Source of the DNA: Owenia fusiformis
Lineage: Eukaryota > Annelida > Polychaeta > Sabellida > Oweniidae
Direction: 5' to 3'
DNA length: 64,000 nt
Assembly: GCA_903813345.2 (NCBI GenBank)
Contig: CAIIXF020000008.1
Location: 7,638,366 to 7,702,365 of the forward strand
Part shown: positions 1 to 10,892 of the stretch, in pieces
Layout of the letters: every line of letters begins with the position of its first letter
Position numbering within the stretch: position 1 is the first letter of the stretch
The notes under the pieces: generated by a model
What the model saw: the letters and a program-made list of their open reading frames with translations, nothing else
What the model was told of the DNA's origin: nothing
Databases searched by the model: none
Program-made: the position numbers and the translations under genes

Positions 1-1234
1 AATCACTTCTACATATGAGTTATATACTGATAACGTCACACATGTTTTTTATATGGTGTAATCCTTTACTTGTTCTTTGAGCCCACAAAGAAAAGCCATG
101 ATGAGAAATATGCAGGGATAGCTAATAGTACATTAAATTAAATGGAATGACAAATAGAGCAAAAATATATCAATATATTCACCATTGGATTATTGTATAA
201 ATCAAATTTATTTTCCTGTCATTCTTGATAAATGTGGGATTTGCTTCTGTTCAGACTTGTCATTTTATTTTAAACCTAGCTGACATTAATGAAGTTTTCT
301 TGTCTTTAATTGAATAAGCCATTTATCAGCCTGAAATAGGACTTCTTCCGGGAAGTTAGAAACATTTTATGATCCCCAGACATCTCATTTGGCTAGCAAC
401 TGTAGACCATCACAAAATAGTAAACTCTGTCTAATGTGACCACTGTTGAGATCAGCTAAAAGTGTACATATTTTTTTAATTTCCCTTAACAGAAACATAA
501 AATGATTACTAAGTACTAAGTTTCAACATTCAATATTTATTTTAATGTTCAGGGTAAATCTTATTCTAATCGTTATGGTTTTATCCAGGATCTCAGCTAA
601 GCAGATTGTTTTCTAATAATTTAGAATCATTTCGGTCTACTTTAGTTGCATAGCACTTTGAAGGTTACATCTGAATGATAACTGAAGTTGCTGAGCTAGA
701 TCCAGAAAAGTAGAACTACTAAATGGAAGAATGTTAGACAGCCTCTTTGTCTTACTTTCCAGCATGGAAACTTGATTACAGTAATATTTTTTAGGGTTTG
801 AATCATACAATATACCTCAATCTGATATCCATGTCTGATAAAATTAAGTTGAACAAAGAGTAGAGGTTTTGTATAAAGGACACAAAACACATTATCTTCA
901 CATTGTTTTAGTACAATAATTTCTAAAATGAAAAGTAACAATTATGACTGAATCAATCATGCAATATGCTGTCTCATTTAAAGTAGAATTAGTATAATAG
1001 ATTACACAACAAGGAAAGATGGAACTACAGTATTTGATCTTATACGAATAAACGTCTATATTATAGATGTCACTTCTACTACTTACATGTGAACACTGGC
1101 TGCTGCATGGAACAGATGCAGCCAACATAAGGTGTTGTCCTTGGCCCATGTTACCATAGTAATAGTTACACTCCACACAATAAAATCACATCTTACTCCA
1201 AAGTGTTACCTTTACAAACACTAATTATATAGAT

Positions 1235-1250
1235 ACAGGGTGTCCAAAAA
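1235..1250 (+). repeat. Solo end of an ACAGGGTGTCC foldback family
   Basis: The sequence 'tacagggtgtcc' matches the terminal inverted repeat of the complete foldback elements at 12153-12356 and 60616-61250. No matching opposite end is visible nearby, so this is a fragment. Other lone ends of the same motif occur at about 31275 and 46439. Confidence 0.6.
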
Positions 1251-1479
1251 TGTTGATACTTTTTTAAAAGAAACACAAATGGCCAAAAGTAACACTTGAA
1301 ACATCTCATAAACATTGGGAAGTTTCAACAGGTAACTTGATTCAGTTTTAGTTTGTTTTACTACCATATATCACCCATATTTCAATGAACTAAGACCAAC
1401 ATGAGATGAAACATGAAAAAATTCCTCAAAAAATCCGTTTTACAGTCAGGGAGGTACAATCGTAGCATGAGAAATCCCA

Positions 1480-1667
1480 AAAAATTGAAGATTTGTTTTG
1501 AATTTTACAAAAATTGATACAACTTCCTTCAAAAATGAGCTAAAAGCTTCAAATAAAAGCATTTTAAAGCTCTTTTCTTCTATCTAATAGTTCCATTTTA
1601 TTGGTTATGGGGGGGGGGGGTGCAGATCGCACCCTCGCACCCCCTCCTGGCTACGCCTTTGGAATTG
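1480..1667 (+). repeat. Dispersed repeat ending in 'cctggctacgcc'
   Basis: About 180 bp closely match 25345-25522: 'gatttgttttgaatttt', 'gagctaaaagcttcaaat', a long G tract, then 'cctcctggctacgcc'. The 'ggcgtagccagg' end resembles the inverted ends of the element at 19873-20056, which suggests a family of non-autonomous elements with this terminus. The other end is not clear in either copy. Confidence 0.6.
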
Positions 1668-2296
1668 CATTCAATTCTGCATCAATAATGATGGAGTTCA
1701 TTTAGAGCATGTCATCTAAATGTTGTCTGTATGACGAGTAATACACTGTACACGTATCTGTTAATATTTTGGAGTCAAATGAAATGATTTCATAAATATA
1801 AGTAGGCCAATATACATTAAGGTATCTTGTGAAATACAAAATTAAATAGTCAATCAAGTTTAGAGTTTATTTTATATAATATTAAATCAGTAAAATATTG
1901 TGAAAATATCAGTTAGTAAAATGAAAATAACCATTATGTGAAAATATCAGTTAGTAAAAGGAAAATAAGCATTATGTGATAGAATTTGGCTAATATCTTT
2001 TATATTCAGAGGTCTCACCTCAGTTCCAAATTAGTGATAGTAGAAACACTTATCATAATAAACTTAAAATATAAAATTTGCAAATTGTAATTCATGACAA
2101 AATTTAAAGGGGAAAGTCAAATTAGTGTTTTCCATTTCACATATTGAATATTTAAACCTGCACATCGCTCCAAAACGCAATATGTTGACATATATTGTTT
2201 TTACATTTTCAAGCTCTAATATAAAGTTTATGTAAATAAAAATTGTTTTTTTCTGTGTAATATCAAAGAACAATCATTTAGTTAAAAAAATAAAAA

Positions 2297-2367
2297 GGCT
2301 AATGCGGGATTCGAACCCGGGCCTCCCGCCTGCTCAGCGAGGATTCTACCCGCTACACCACCGTATT
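2297..2367 (-). tRNA. tRNA-like module 1 (anticodon AGC-like, probably a pseudogene or repeat)
   Basis: On the minus strand, 71 nt contain an A-box-like segment (GTGTAGCGGGTAG), a good B box (GGTTCGAATCC), a pairable anticodon stem with AGC in the loop, and a T arm. The two ends of the acceptor stem do not pair, and position 33 is G rather than U, so this is unlikely to be a working tRNA. A run of T follows at once and could serve as a Pol III terminator. A second copy with the same layout is at 23926-23995. Both have an identical 54-bp block about 20 bp upstream. Confidence 0.55.
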
Positions 2368-2387
2368 TTTATGAAAGGAGGAAGTAA

Positions 2388-2441
2388 TTAAACGCTACTT
2401 ATTTTGAATGCTATGATTCGGAAGTGACGTCACGTTCTTCA
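2388..2441 (-). repeat. 54-bp block conserved upstream of tRNA-like module 1
   Basis: These 54 bp are identical to 24016-24069, although the sequence on either side differs. The block contains the palindrome TGACGTCA (2425-2432), a CRE/ATF-type site. On the tRNA-like strand it spans roughly -20 to -74 from the module start in both copies. It could be part of a composite repeat or an upstream promoter element. Confidence 0.75.
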
Positions 2442-3320
2442 TTTAGAAACCTTTCCAAAATCATATCGCCGGCACCGATCGAAGCAAATTCAATGAAAAA
2501 TCTTTGAAATGACACATTTATCGTAAGTATTTCTACACAAGATTTGCCCCATTTGTTCATCATTCTATAATCTTTCATTAAGCTCAAAATGATAAAGTTC
2601 ACCCCCGAAACAACCCAAGATTGCGTTTCGGAGCGTAGTCCAGCTTTAAGATTGATAAAAGACCATGCACCTTTTATTGACAGGGGAGGTTGATTTTAGA
2701 TAAAAATTAAATCAATCATCAATCTAAAATTAATAATCATTTCATTAACATATTTTTTAATTAATTAAATGACCCTAAAGCCTTATTTGATATCTGCAGC
2801 AAATTGGTTGACATGAGCACAATTGTCATATATTGTTTAACCAAATTAAACTACGACTATGACCATCATTTAAATATTGCTCTATTGTTTTAATTGAATT
2901 ACTGAATTAAATCCCTGAAGGTAGATTCTATCAGACGCTGAATGATTGCTAAATTAAAAATTGAACCTATGTATTTCTGGCAATTGTGTAACATTTTCGA
3001 TTAGATATTGGAAACTGAAGCTTTAACAATAAACTGGGGTTAAGTTCTAAATAGTATACTTATACTCTGTTGGATGAAGGAGCATATTAATATGAAAATA
3101 GAAATATAGAACATCAAATCATTGTTATTGAGGAAATTAAAGAGGAAGTCAGATAATGGACTCAGTGTAGTTGAAAGCAGAGGACTGACTGAATATACTT
3201 CACAATTCAGGTTGATTGTTTTAATGTGTACAAATATCACAAAGATTATTAAAATTAAATTATATCTAAATTCAACTTCTATTTAAAATTTTGAATGAAA
3301 TCTATTGCACAACCTGCTGG
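2442..3320. other. Noncoding stretch before the glycosyltransferase-like gene
   Basis: AT-rich sequence with no recognisable exon or repeat array. The promoter and 5' UTR of the gene starting at 3321 presumably lie here. An in-frame stop at 3267-3269 closes that reading frame upstream. I saw no TATA box or other promoter element I would defend. Confidence 0.5.
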
Positions 3321-4274
3321 ATGATGACTACTTTCAAGATTCACTACAAAAAGGTAGTTTTCACATTAGGATGGATCGCAGCTACATTTGTTCTGATAGT
3401 CCACTTTCACATTCCTGATTTACAATGGCTTCAACATAACCCGAACACCAGTGTGAATGATACGATTGATGGTGCTGCTAAAAAAAGTGATCTCCCAAAA
3501 GATTTTGTGCTTGTAACAGCAGCTAATCATAATTATTTTCCTGGCCTCAAAGAACTTGTAGGATCAATGCATTATTGGGAGCCAACAATTAAAGTTGCAA
3601 TTTATGATCTTGGACTGACCAAGATTCAACTAGCTGAGATAAAAACCTGGTGTAATGTTGTCGTACATGATCTCCCGAAACAAATGCCTGAACATATTCT
3701 TCACCAGCCTCGAAAAATGTATGCATGGAAACCTTATGTAGTTTTTGATAGCTTTGAACGATACCATAGTATATTGTTCAGTGACGCTGGCTCAAATATA
3801 CGAGGACCATTATCAAAAATTAAAGAATTGTTATATAAGGATGGTTATTTCTTCGTCCAGGGTCAGGACTTAGATATGACAGAAAAATCACATGAAGGGA
3901 TGTATAAATACTTTAATGAAAAGAAAGGAGATTTTAAAAATAAGCCTCATTTTGCTGGTGGTCTGCATGGCTGGTTACGAGGCAGTGATGCTGTACAGCA
4001 CATCTTATATCCTTACGTATTATGTGCTCAAAGACAAGAATGTTTCGGACCACCTGGATCATCACTAAGAAACCATAGATACGACCAATCAGTGTTGAGT
4101 ATTATCATCTACACTGCACCAATGAGAATTGTTCCTCATACAGAGTTCTTGGCTGCTAGCAGGAGACAGTGTAATTCTGACCCTTTTAAACCTAGTGACA
4201 TGTTAGTGCTAACTGCAAGGCAGGGCACAAAGGATTATTACAGTAAAATATGCAATAAGACAAGTACTTTATAA
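3321..4274 (+). CDS. Type II membrane glycosyltransferase-like protein (DUF1647-like)
   Basis: Single-exon frame of 317 residues. The frame stays open back to 3270 but has no ATG before 3321, where two consecutive ATGs occur; I chose the first. A hydrophobic segment close to the N terminus (…FTLGWIAATFVLIVHF) fits a Golgi signal anchor with the catalytic part in the lumen. The body carries DUF1647-type motifs in order: VTAANHNYF, IYDLGLT, YAWKP, and an acidic 'SDAGS' that may replace a DXD metal site. A stem-like stretch with an N-x-S/T site follows the anchor. The protein ends …ICNKTSTL. The substrate cannot be read from sequence. The last ~87 coding bases form the first unit of a 97-bp tandem array. 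Intronless structure could mean a retrocopy or simply a one-exon family. Confidence 0.8.
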   Translation: MMTTFKIHYKKVVFTLGWIAATFVLIVHFHIPDLQWLQHNPNTSVNDTIDGAAKKSDLPKDFVLVTAANHNYFPGLKELVGSMHYWEPTIKVAIYDLGLTKIQLAEIKTWCNVVVHDLPKQMPEHILHQPRKMYAWKPYVVFDSFERYHSILFSDAGSNIRGPLSKIKELLYKDGYFFVQGQDLDMTEKSHEGMYKYFNEKKGDFKNKPHFAGGLHGWLRGSDAVQHILYPYVLCAQRQECFGPPGSSLRNHRYDQSVLSIIIYTAPMRIVPHTEFLAASRRQCNSDPFKPSDMLVLTARQGTKDYYSKICNKTSTL

Positions 4275-4570
4275 ATGTGCAAAGAAACCTAGTGCCATTC
4301 TAGTGCTAACTGCAAGGCAGGGCACGAAGGATTATTACAGTAAAATATGCAATAAGACAAGTACTTTATGAATGTGCAAAGAAACCTAGTGCCATTCTAG
4401 TGCTAACTGCAAGGCAGGGCACGAAGGATTATTACAGTAAAATATGCAATAAGACAAGTACTTTATGAATGTGCATAGGAACCTAGTGCCATTCTAGTGC
4501 TAACTGCAAGGAAGGGCATCAACTATTTTTACAGTAAAATATGCAATAAGACAAGTTATTTATAAATGTG
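4188..4570 (+). repeat. 97-bp tandem array made from the gene's 3' end
   Basis: The unit begins 'aaacctagtg', starts inside the coding sequence at 4188, and recurs at 4285, 4382 and about 4479. Units 2 and 3 are nearly identical and unit 4 is more diverged. Each copies the last ~87 coding bases plus the stop region. Because 97 is not a multiple of three, the copies are not added to the protein and lie in the 3' UTR. Confidence 0.9.
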
Positions 4571-4751
4571 TCTCAGAGACAATGTAAAGTATGCAAACTT
4601 GAATTGAAAGACCATAATCAGAAAACTGACAAAAAAGCACAATTGCTCAATATTTCAAACAATATGAAACCAATGTGTGCAACAAGACTGTACTTAATGC
4701 CAGTGGCATGAAATAACGAAAATAAAATGTTTTATTAACTGGTTATTATTA

Positions 4752-6387
4752 GCTCACATGGTGAGCTTTTGCAATCACTCACTTGTCCGTCTGTCCGTCC
4801 GTCCGTCTGTCCATCCGTCCGTCTGTCCGTCAACAATAGTGGCACACTTTAAAACCTCTGTCGATAGGATTCCTGTTTTAAGTTATTTCTGTTCAACATC
4901 AATATAGAAAACCCCCCCTATGACTCCTGGTTCAAAAGCTCGCCTATTTTCAAAATGGCCGTCACTTTTGTCTCGCGAAATTCACTTTTAGCCCATTTCC
5001 TAGCTAACCTCTGTCGATAGGATGCCTGTTTTAAGTTATTTCTGTTCAACATCAATACAGAAAACCCCCCTATGACTCCTGGTTCAAAAGCTTGCCTATT
5101 TTCAAAATGGCGGTCACTTTTGTCTCGCGAAATTCACTTTTGGCCCATTTCCTAGCTTTACAAATAATTTCAGGTGTCCTACATTGTAAAAATCCATGTC
5201 AATGTAAAGATTAGATATATGAAATAATTTTGTTACAAAAAATCAGCGAAAAATTGTATCCATTTTTTTATTTGTTAACATTGATTTGTCTATCTGACTC
5301 GCGAAATCCACTTTCTGTCAATAACAGTGGCACGTTTTAAAACCTCTGTCGATAGGATTCCTGTTTTAGGTTATTTCTGTTCAACATGAATTCAGAAAAC
5401 TCCCCTATGACTCCTGGTTCAAAAGCTCGCCTATTTTCAAAATGGCCACCATTTTTGTCTCGCGAAATTCATTTTTGACCCATTTCCTAGCTTTACAAAT
5501 AATTTCAAGTGTCCTACATTGTAAAAATCCATGTCAATGTAAAGAGTAGATGTATGAAATAATTTTGTTACGAAAAATCAGCGAAAAATTATATCCATTT
5601 ATTTATTTTCAGCCATTTTAGTTAACATTGATTTGTCCATCTGTCTCGCAAAATTCACTTTTGGACCATTTACCTTAAACCCTCTGTCGATAGGATTCCC
5701 ATTTTAAGTTATTTTTGTTCAACATCAATACAAAAAACTCTCCTATGACTCTTGGTTCAAAAGCTCACCTATTTTCAAAATGGTTGCCATTCTTGTTTCG
5801 TGAAATTCACTTTTTGCCAAGTTCCTAGCTTTACAAATAATTTCAGCTGTCCTGCATTGTAAAAAGTCATGTCACTGTAAAAGGTAGTTGTATGAAATAA
5901 TTTTGTTACAAAAAATCGACAAAATATTATATCCGTTTTTTTTATTTTCAGCCATTTTAGTTAACATTGATTTGTCCATCTGTCTCGCGAAATCCTCTTT
6001 TGGACCATTTGCTTAAAACCTCTGTCGATAGGATTCCAGTTTCAAGTTATTTTTGTTCAACATCAATACAAAAAACTCCCCTATGACTCCTGGTTCAAAA
6101 GCTTGCCTGATTTCAAAATGGTCGCCATTTTTGTCTCGCGAAATTCAATTTTGGCCCATTTCCTAGCTTTACAAATAATTTCAGGTGTCTTGCATTGCAA
6201 AAAGCCATGTCACTGTAAAGAGTACAGTAGTTGTATGAAATAATTTTGTTACAAATTATTGGCAAAAAATTATATCCGTTTTTTTTTTCAGCCATTTTAA
6301 TTGACTGAGAGACAGATGGCTTGAAATAATTTTGTAACAAAAAATCAGCAAAAAATTATATCCGTTTTTTTCTGTTACCATGTGAGC
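4752..6387. mobile_element. Non-autonomous element with 10-bp inverted ends and internal ~300-bp repeats
   Basis: The ends are 'gctcacatgg' (4752-4761) and its exact complement 'ccatgtgagc' (6378-6387). Inside, a GTCC-rich simple repeat (about 4783-4832) is followed by four to five diverged copies of a unit with 'cctctgtcgataggatt', 'atgactcctggttcaaaag' and 'gtctcgcgaaattc'. No open frame is long enough for a transposase. Repeats with a similar 'gctcac…gtgagc' start and GTCC runs are, as I recall, common in molluscs and some other marine invertebrates. Confidence 0.6.
4783..4832 (+). repeat. GTCC/GTCT simple repeat
   Basis: About 50 bp of repeated 'gtccgtctgtccgtccgtcc'-like tetranucleotides near the left end of the surrounding element. 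Confidence 0.85.
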
Positions 6388-9300
6388 CCAGTACCCATGG
6401 TACTAATTTTATTTAAGTAATCAGAAATTATTATTTATCACGAAAAAATGCAGCCATTTTGAATCAATACAGTATATAAAATTTGGTAGAACTCAGTGGT
6501 ATCTGAGTTTTCAAAGATCACATTTGTTTACAAAAATGGCAACCATTTTGAATAGAGCGGACATATATGAGATTCCTTCTCGAGCAGAGGTTCTGTGTCA
6601 ATAATGCTTCAGCCTATTATATTACAATCATATCTTTTAACCAGTACAGAATGACAAATGGACAGAGGGATTGTCCCTCTCCCTTCTGAACTCAAAAAGC
6701 AAATATTTCATTTGATACATGGGACTAGAAATTGCAGCTATTGCAATCAATAATACTTTAACTAAAATCGGCTGAAGTTGAATAATATACAGCATTTAAC
6801 AAGCAACCTCACCAATTGCTTATTTTCAGTAATTGTATATTATCTAAGTTTTATAGGCTAATGGCTTGTGGAAATAGGACCTCTATTCAAGAAGGAATTT
6901 CTAATATGTCAAGTCATATTCGATTTTGCCAAAAAGGAGACAATAATACTGCCTGGTTATTTCTCTTATGAAATGCTCAAATAATGAGTGATCTGTTGAA
7001 ATTATTTTCTTTTATGGTGGGAAATTGCTTCTCAGGGAACTTGCTGTTTTTCTCGTCAACCATTTTAAAGTCTGTAAAGTCGACATACTACAGATTGGCA
7101 CTGAATTTGCCTCAGTAATATGGAGAGTCCATGAAGTAATCATTTTCAGTAAATCCCAGAGGCCAGTTTTGGTCAAGAAGTGAACATAACTCATTGTTTT
7201 TAGAAAGCTCAATTTGATTGGGGGATTACTCAAGTCATCCTTGGTCCAAGGGTATTTATTTTCTTTCTCAGCGAGGCCCGATCTTGAAGGATGTACTCAA
7301 CTGACGTCATACATTTCCCTTGATCATGCCTCTTTATCATTTATCTAATATTTCTCATACATTTATCAGCATTTGTTCTTTATCCTTTTTGGTAATTTTC
7401 TCTGTATTCCATTGATTTGGATCAGCCATTCTTAAAATGGTGTAATCTTGTAAATCAATGGTAATAATCATTTAAGTCTGTTGGAATTTCACTCGTGATT
7501 TCACGCGAGTAAGATCGACTTTCATCCTGAGATTTTATACCATGAGGCAATTTCTCAGTAGACTATTTTTCCAAGTTCTTAAGATTTCATTTATAAGCTG
7601 TTGTGAGAAGAGCAGAAGTAGTCCACTTGATGTGCAGTAAAGGAGAATGGATGTTTCTCTGTGAATAGTGTTATCTTTGAGTTATCTCACACATTTATAT
7701 AATTCATTTCATGTAAATTGTTTATTGATTGACCCTAATCATGTTAGATTCCTGATACGTTAGGCTAACGTAAAGCCGGATTTATGGTTTATCCGATTAA
7801 TTCCAGGATTAAACAGCAGTTTGATCTTCTTGAAATTAGAACAGGAATTGTGAAATTAGAACAGAAATTTATGTCTCTTATTAAAGAATTGATACCATTG
7901 ATAAGCAAGGGATGTCGTTTGATTAAAGTGATGTCATTTATATCCATGAGTAGATTTCATGATATGATGTCAGAAATCATGTTACTAAATTCCATATCAC
8001 ATAGATATCCATTTTACTTCATGTACTTTGTTTGGTATTAGCCTTCAGTTTAGCCTTGTACTTCAATATTATAACTCCCTTCTATATCTTGATAAAAGTC
8101 TTATCTTTTTGCAATATATCTGAGTTCAAAAGGGTCAAATATTGTCATTTTTATTAAACTTGCTTCATATTGACCAATATGCCAGGAGCTCATTTCTTAC
8201 CTTTTGAAAGTTTGGATTGTTTCGGTCTCATTTTCATAATCATCTACCATATTTTTCAGAACTCCATGATATATTTCAGATTTGACCCTTTATTGACCTT
8301 AAGTGCCTGGTAAATGGGCCTGGGTGAAGTCTAGTTGATATATTTCAGATTTGACCCTTTATTGACCTTAAATGCCTGGTAAATAGGCCTCAGTGAAGTC
8401 TAGTTTATACACAAATGTGGAGTGATTAGATGTAGACTGCTTACACATATTCCTGTTTTGCCTAAGTTGCCTTATTGACTTATTACAGGTATAGATTTAC
8501 TTATCTGTCTAATAACTGCATTATGAGAGGATTTTGTGTCCAGACAAGAGTTACTGTAAAAATGTTTTTATCGTACCCAAGAAAAATGTTCGATATTTTC
8601 ATGAGCTTGTTCTATAAGATGAAAATTGATGACTTAGGGAAACTGAACCTAAGATATGAGATGATTGACATTATGTTGTTACCTGGATCAATAAATTCTT
8701 CAGGTACACCAGTTGACTAAATTAAGGTTTTGTGAATGTCTCTAGGCTTGATAAAGTAAACCGCCAGCTATGAACTTCTGAAGGATTCAGAATAACTGCA
8801 CAACATGTTATATGCAATTTACACAAGTATCCAAGAATTTGGAAACATAGAATATTGCATTTGGGATCTACAACCTGAAATCTCTTTGAGTCCCTCTCAA
8901 GCATAAGATAAAGAGGGCCTCAGAATGAAGATAAAGTAATCATGCAATCAAATAGAGTTTGGGAATATAAAGAATGACTCCGTCTGACTGTCAGTCTTGG
9001 CAGTAAATCAAATACAATTGGTCAAACATTGTTTATATTTTATATTTAATGATAATAGTTAATGAAACTGGTTGCCGAATTTTTTCCTGGTGAGGATGTG
9101 GGTTGAAAATTTTATTAAACGCATGTCTTTAATTTGCTTATTTCAGTAGCTTTCTTGGAAGTATTTTGTGCTGTCTTTATGTTACTAAGATTCTATGTTA
9201 TAATTTAGCGCAATACCTATTATGGGTATAAGGATCCTCCTAATTTGAGCGTACCTGTTTAAGGAGCTTAGCATTTTTCTAATCAGAAGTAATTATATTT

Positions 9301-9627
9301 ACCTAGTCGACTGTAATAAATATACAGAGGTGGTTGAGACAAATATTGCCAGAAAAACAAGTATGTTGTTGAAATATGAAGCCATAGCTAGAATTGCTGT
9401 AATCAGAATCATAATTGGCGTCATATAAGTGGTTGATGAGAGTAAATAACTTGATGAGTAAATATCTTTTTGAAATAAACAATTTTGGATAACACTAGCT
9501 AAAAACTTACGTACAGGAAATGAGAATGTTTTTAGAATGGAATGCAACACAGTGAAACATCATAGATATGATTTGAAGATATCATATTAAAAAGAGAACA
9601 TAGTGAGAATATCAATTTTCTGACAGG
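6388..9627. other. Noncoding stretch, no gene recognised
   Basis: No frame here looks like a conserved exon. Open frames at 7784-8041 (+) and 8475-8720 (+) have low-complexity, AT-driven composition and no convincing splice context. A 69-bp tandem duplication is present at about 8269-8406. I searched by eye for the missing ACB-domain exons of the ACBD3 gene downstream and did not find them. Confidence 0.5.
8269..8406 (+). repeat. ~69-bp direct tandem duplication
   Basis: Two adjacent units beginning 'gatatatttcagatttgacc' and ending '…gtgaagtctagtt', with a few substitutions between them. Confidence 0.85.
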
Positions 9628-9768
9628 ATGGATTTTGAAAGTTTCATATCGGAAATGACCTATTATGTTTCATTTTATATCTATGTTCATATTACAATGC
9701 TCATTGCATTTATCTTTCTCTATTTGTTTTACTGTGTTCGATTGATATGGAAACAAAAGCAGGATTAA
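9628..9768 (+). CDS. Possible 46-residue single-pass membrane microprotein
   Basis: ATG to TAA, 46 codons. It begins MDFESFISEM, runs through a long hydrophobic helix rich in F, Y, I and L (about residues 12-38), and ends with a basic tail, RLIWKQKQD. The start context is AggATGG, a good match to the animal initiation consensus. Short acidic head, single membrane segment and basic tail is the layout of small regulatory membrane peptides, but a chance frame in AT-rich DNA can look the same. I recognise no family. Confidence 0.3.
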   Translation: MDFESFISEMTYYVSFYIYVHITMLIAFIFLYLFYCVRLIWKQKQD

Positions 9769-10892
9769 CCCATAGGATGTAAGTTATAATTTAAATATGA
9801 TAATTATTATCTTGACTTGTCTAAGGAATTCGAAGAATATGAAAGCTTCATTTGCTGTTCTGGTATAGTATGTTCCTTTAAGTCCAAATGTAAATATGCT
9901 CCTTTTTTGATTTTTAGAAAACTATTACTTACTATTATATACAACTACATGTACATCATGTACACTTTATTTCAAACTGTAACTTGATGGATATGAAGAT
10001 TTTAATCAAAAGCTATTGCTTGGACAGGTTGAAGGTTGTTATGTTTTTAGATCACATATGTTGACCTCATGAAATCATCTGCTCATCCATCCTCCTGTCC
10101 ATCCTTCTGTAATCTAAAATATATGAAATAGAATATTAGTATATTCCAAGATTTTCATACCATCAATAATTTTCATACAAAAGAAATCTGTCATTTTATT
10201 GGAATTTATGCTGGTAATTTACATTATTGGTTCAACTCCCACTTTTGCCTCATTTTGGAGAATCCAACATCAGGGCACACGAACAAACATCTTCATCGCT
10301 TACAAAGATCTTTATATTCCATGTGCTGATCAAAAGAGCATGTCACAACCATTCAAGTAATAATAATTACAAAGTGTGTTATTCAGATTAGAAGTTCTGT
10401 AGAAATATGATATTACTAAATCTCTTTGATTGTAAAAAATATAAAATGTCCCATCTGGAATTAGGATAATTATTACCTTGTCAACTGTATACTTTTAAAG
10501 GTGATTAATTATGTGTATTACCTGGCTGAATAAGGTTAATCAAGATGACTTCCTTTTATCTTGATTAATATTAGTCATTAGGCATTGTGAGCAGTTGATG
10601 GAAAATTGGACTCTGAGTCCAAGACAAGATTAATAATTAAGATCTTCTCATATCGGTTCATTCAAACATGAGATTGAATATAAGAGCGAAATTCTACCAA
10701 TTTGTATTCTTTGTGACCTTATCTAAATAACAGGAAGTTATCCTGAACCTAATTAGAGTTGATTTATTTTTTAAATTAAAAATGTAAGCCAATACCACAA
10801 TGGCAAGGTGACATACTTGGAGAGTCTAATAATTATATGTTTTATACCTCACTCCGCAATGCCATTCAAAACTGTAAGTTTACTTACATATA

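Larger units (their letters stand above)
1..2296. other. Noncoding stretch, no gene seen
   Basis: AT-rich sequence in which I see no convincing exon on either strand. Short open frames near 0.7-1.2 kb have no recognisable composition or splice context. The stretch holds a lone transposon end (about 1236), a dispersed repeat (1480-1667) and a 39-bp direct duplication (about 1896-1975, unit containing 'gtgaaaatatcagttagt'). Confidence 0.6.

Noticed and set aside
2297-2367. Functional tRNA-Ala
   Set aside because: AGC sits in the anticodon position, but the acceptor stem does not pair and position 33 is not U.
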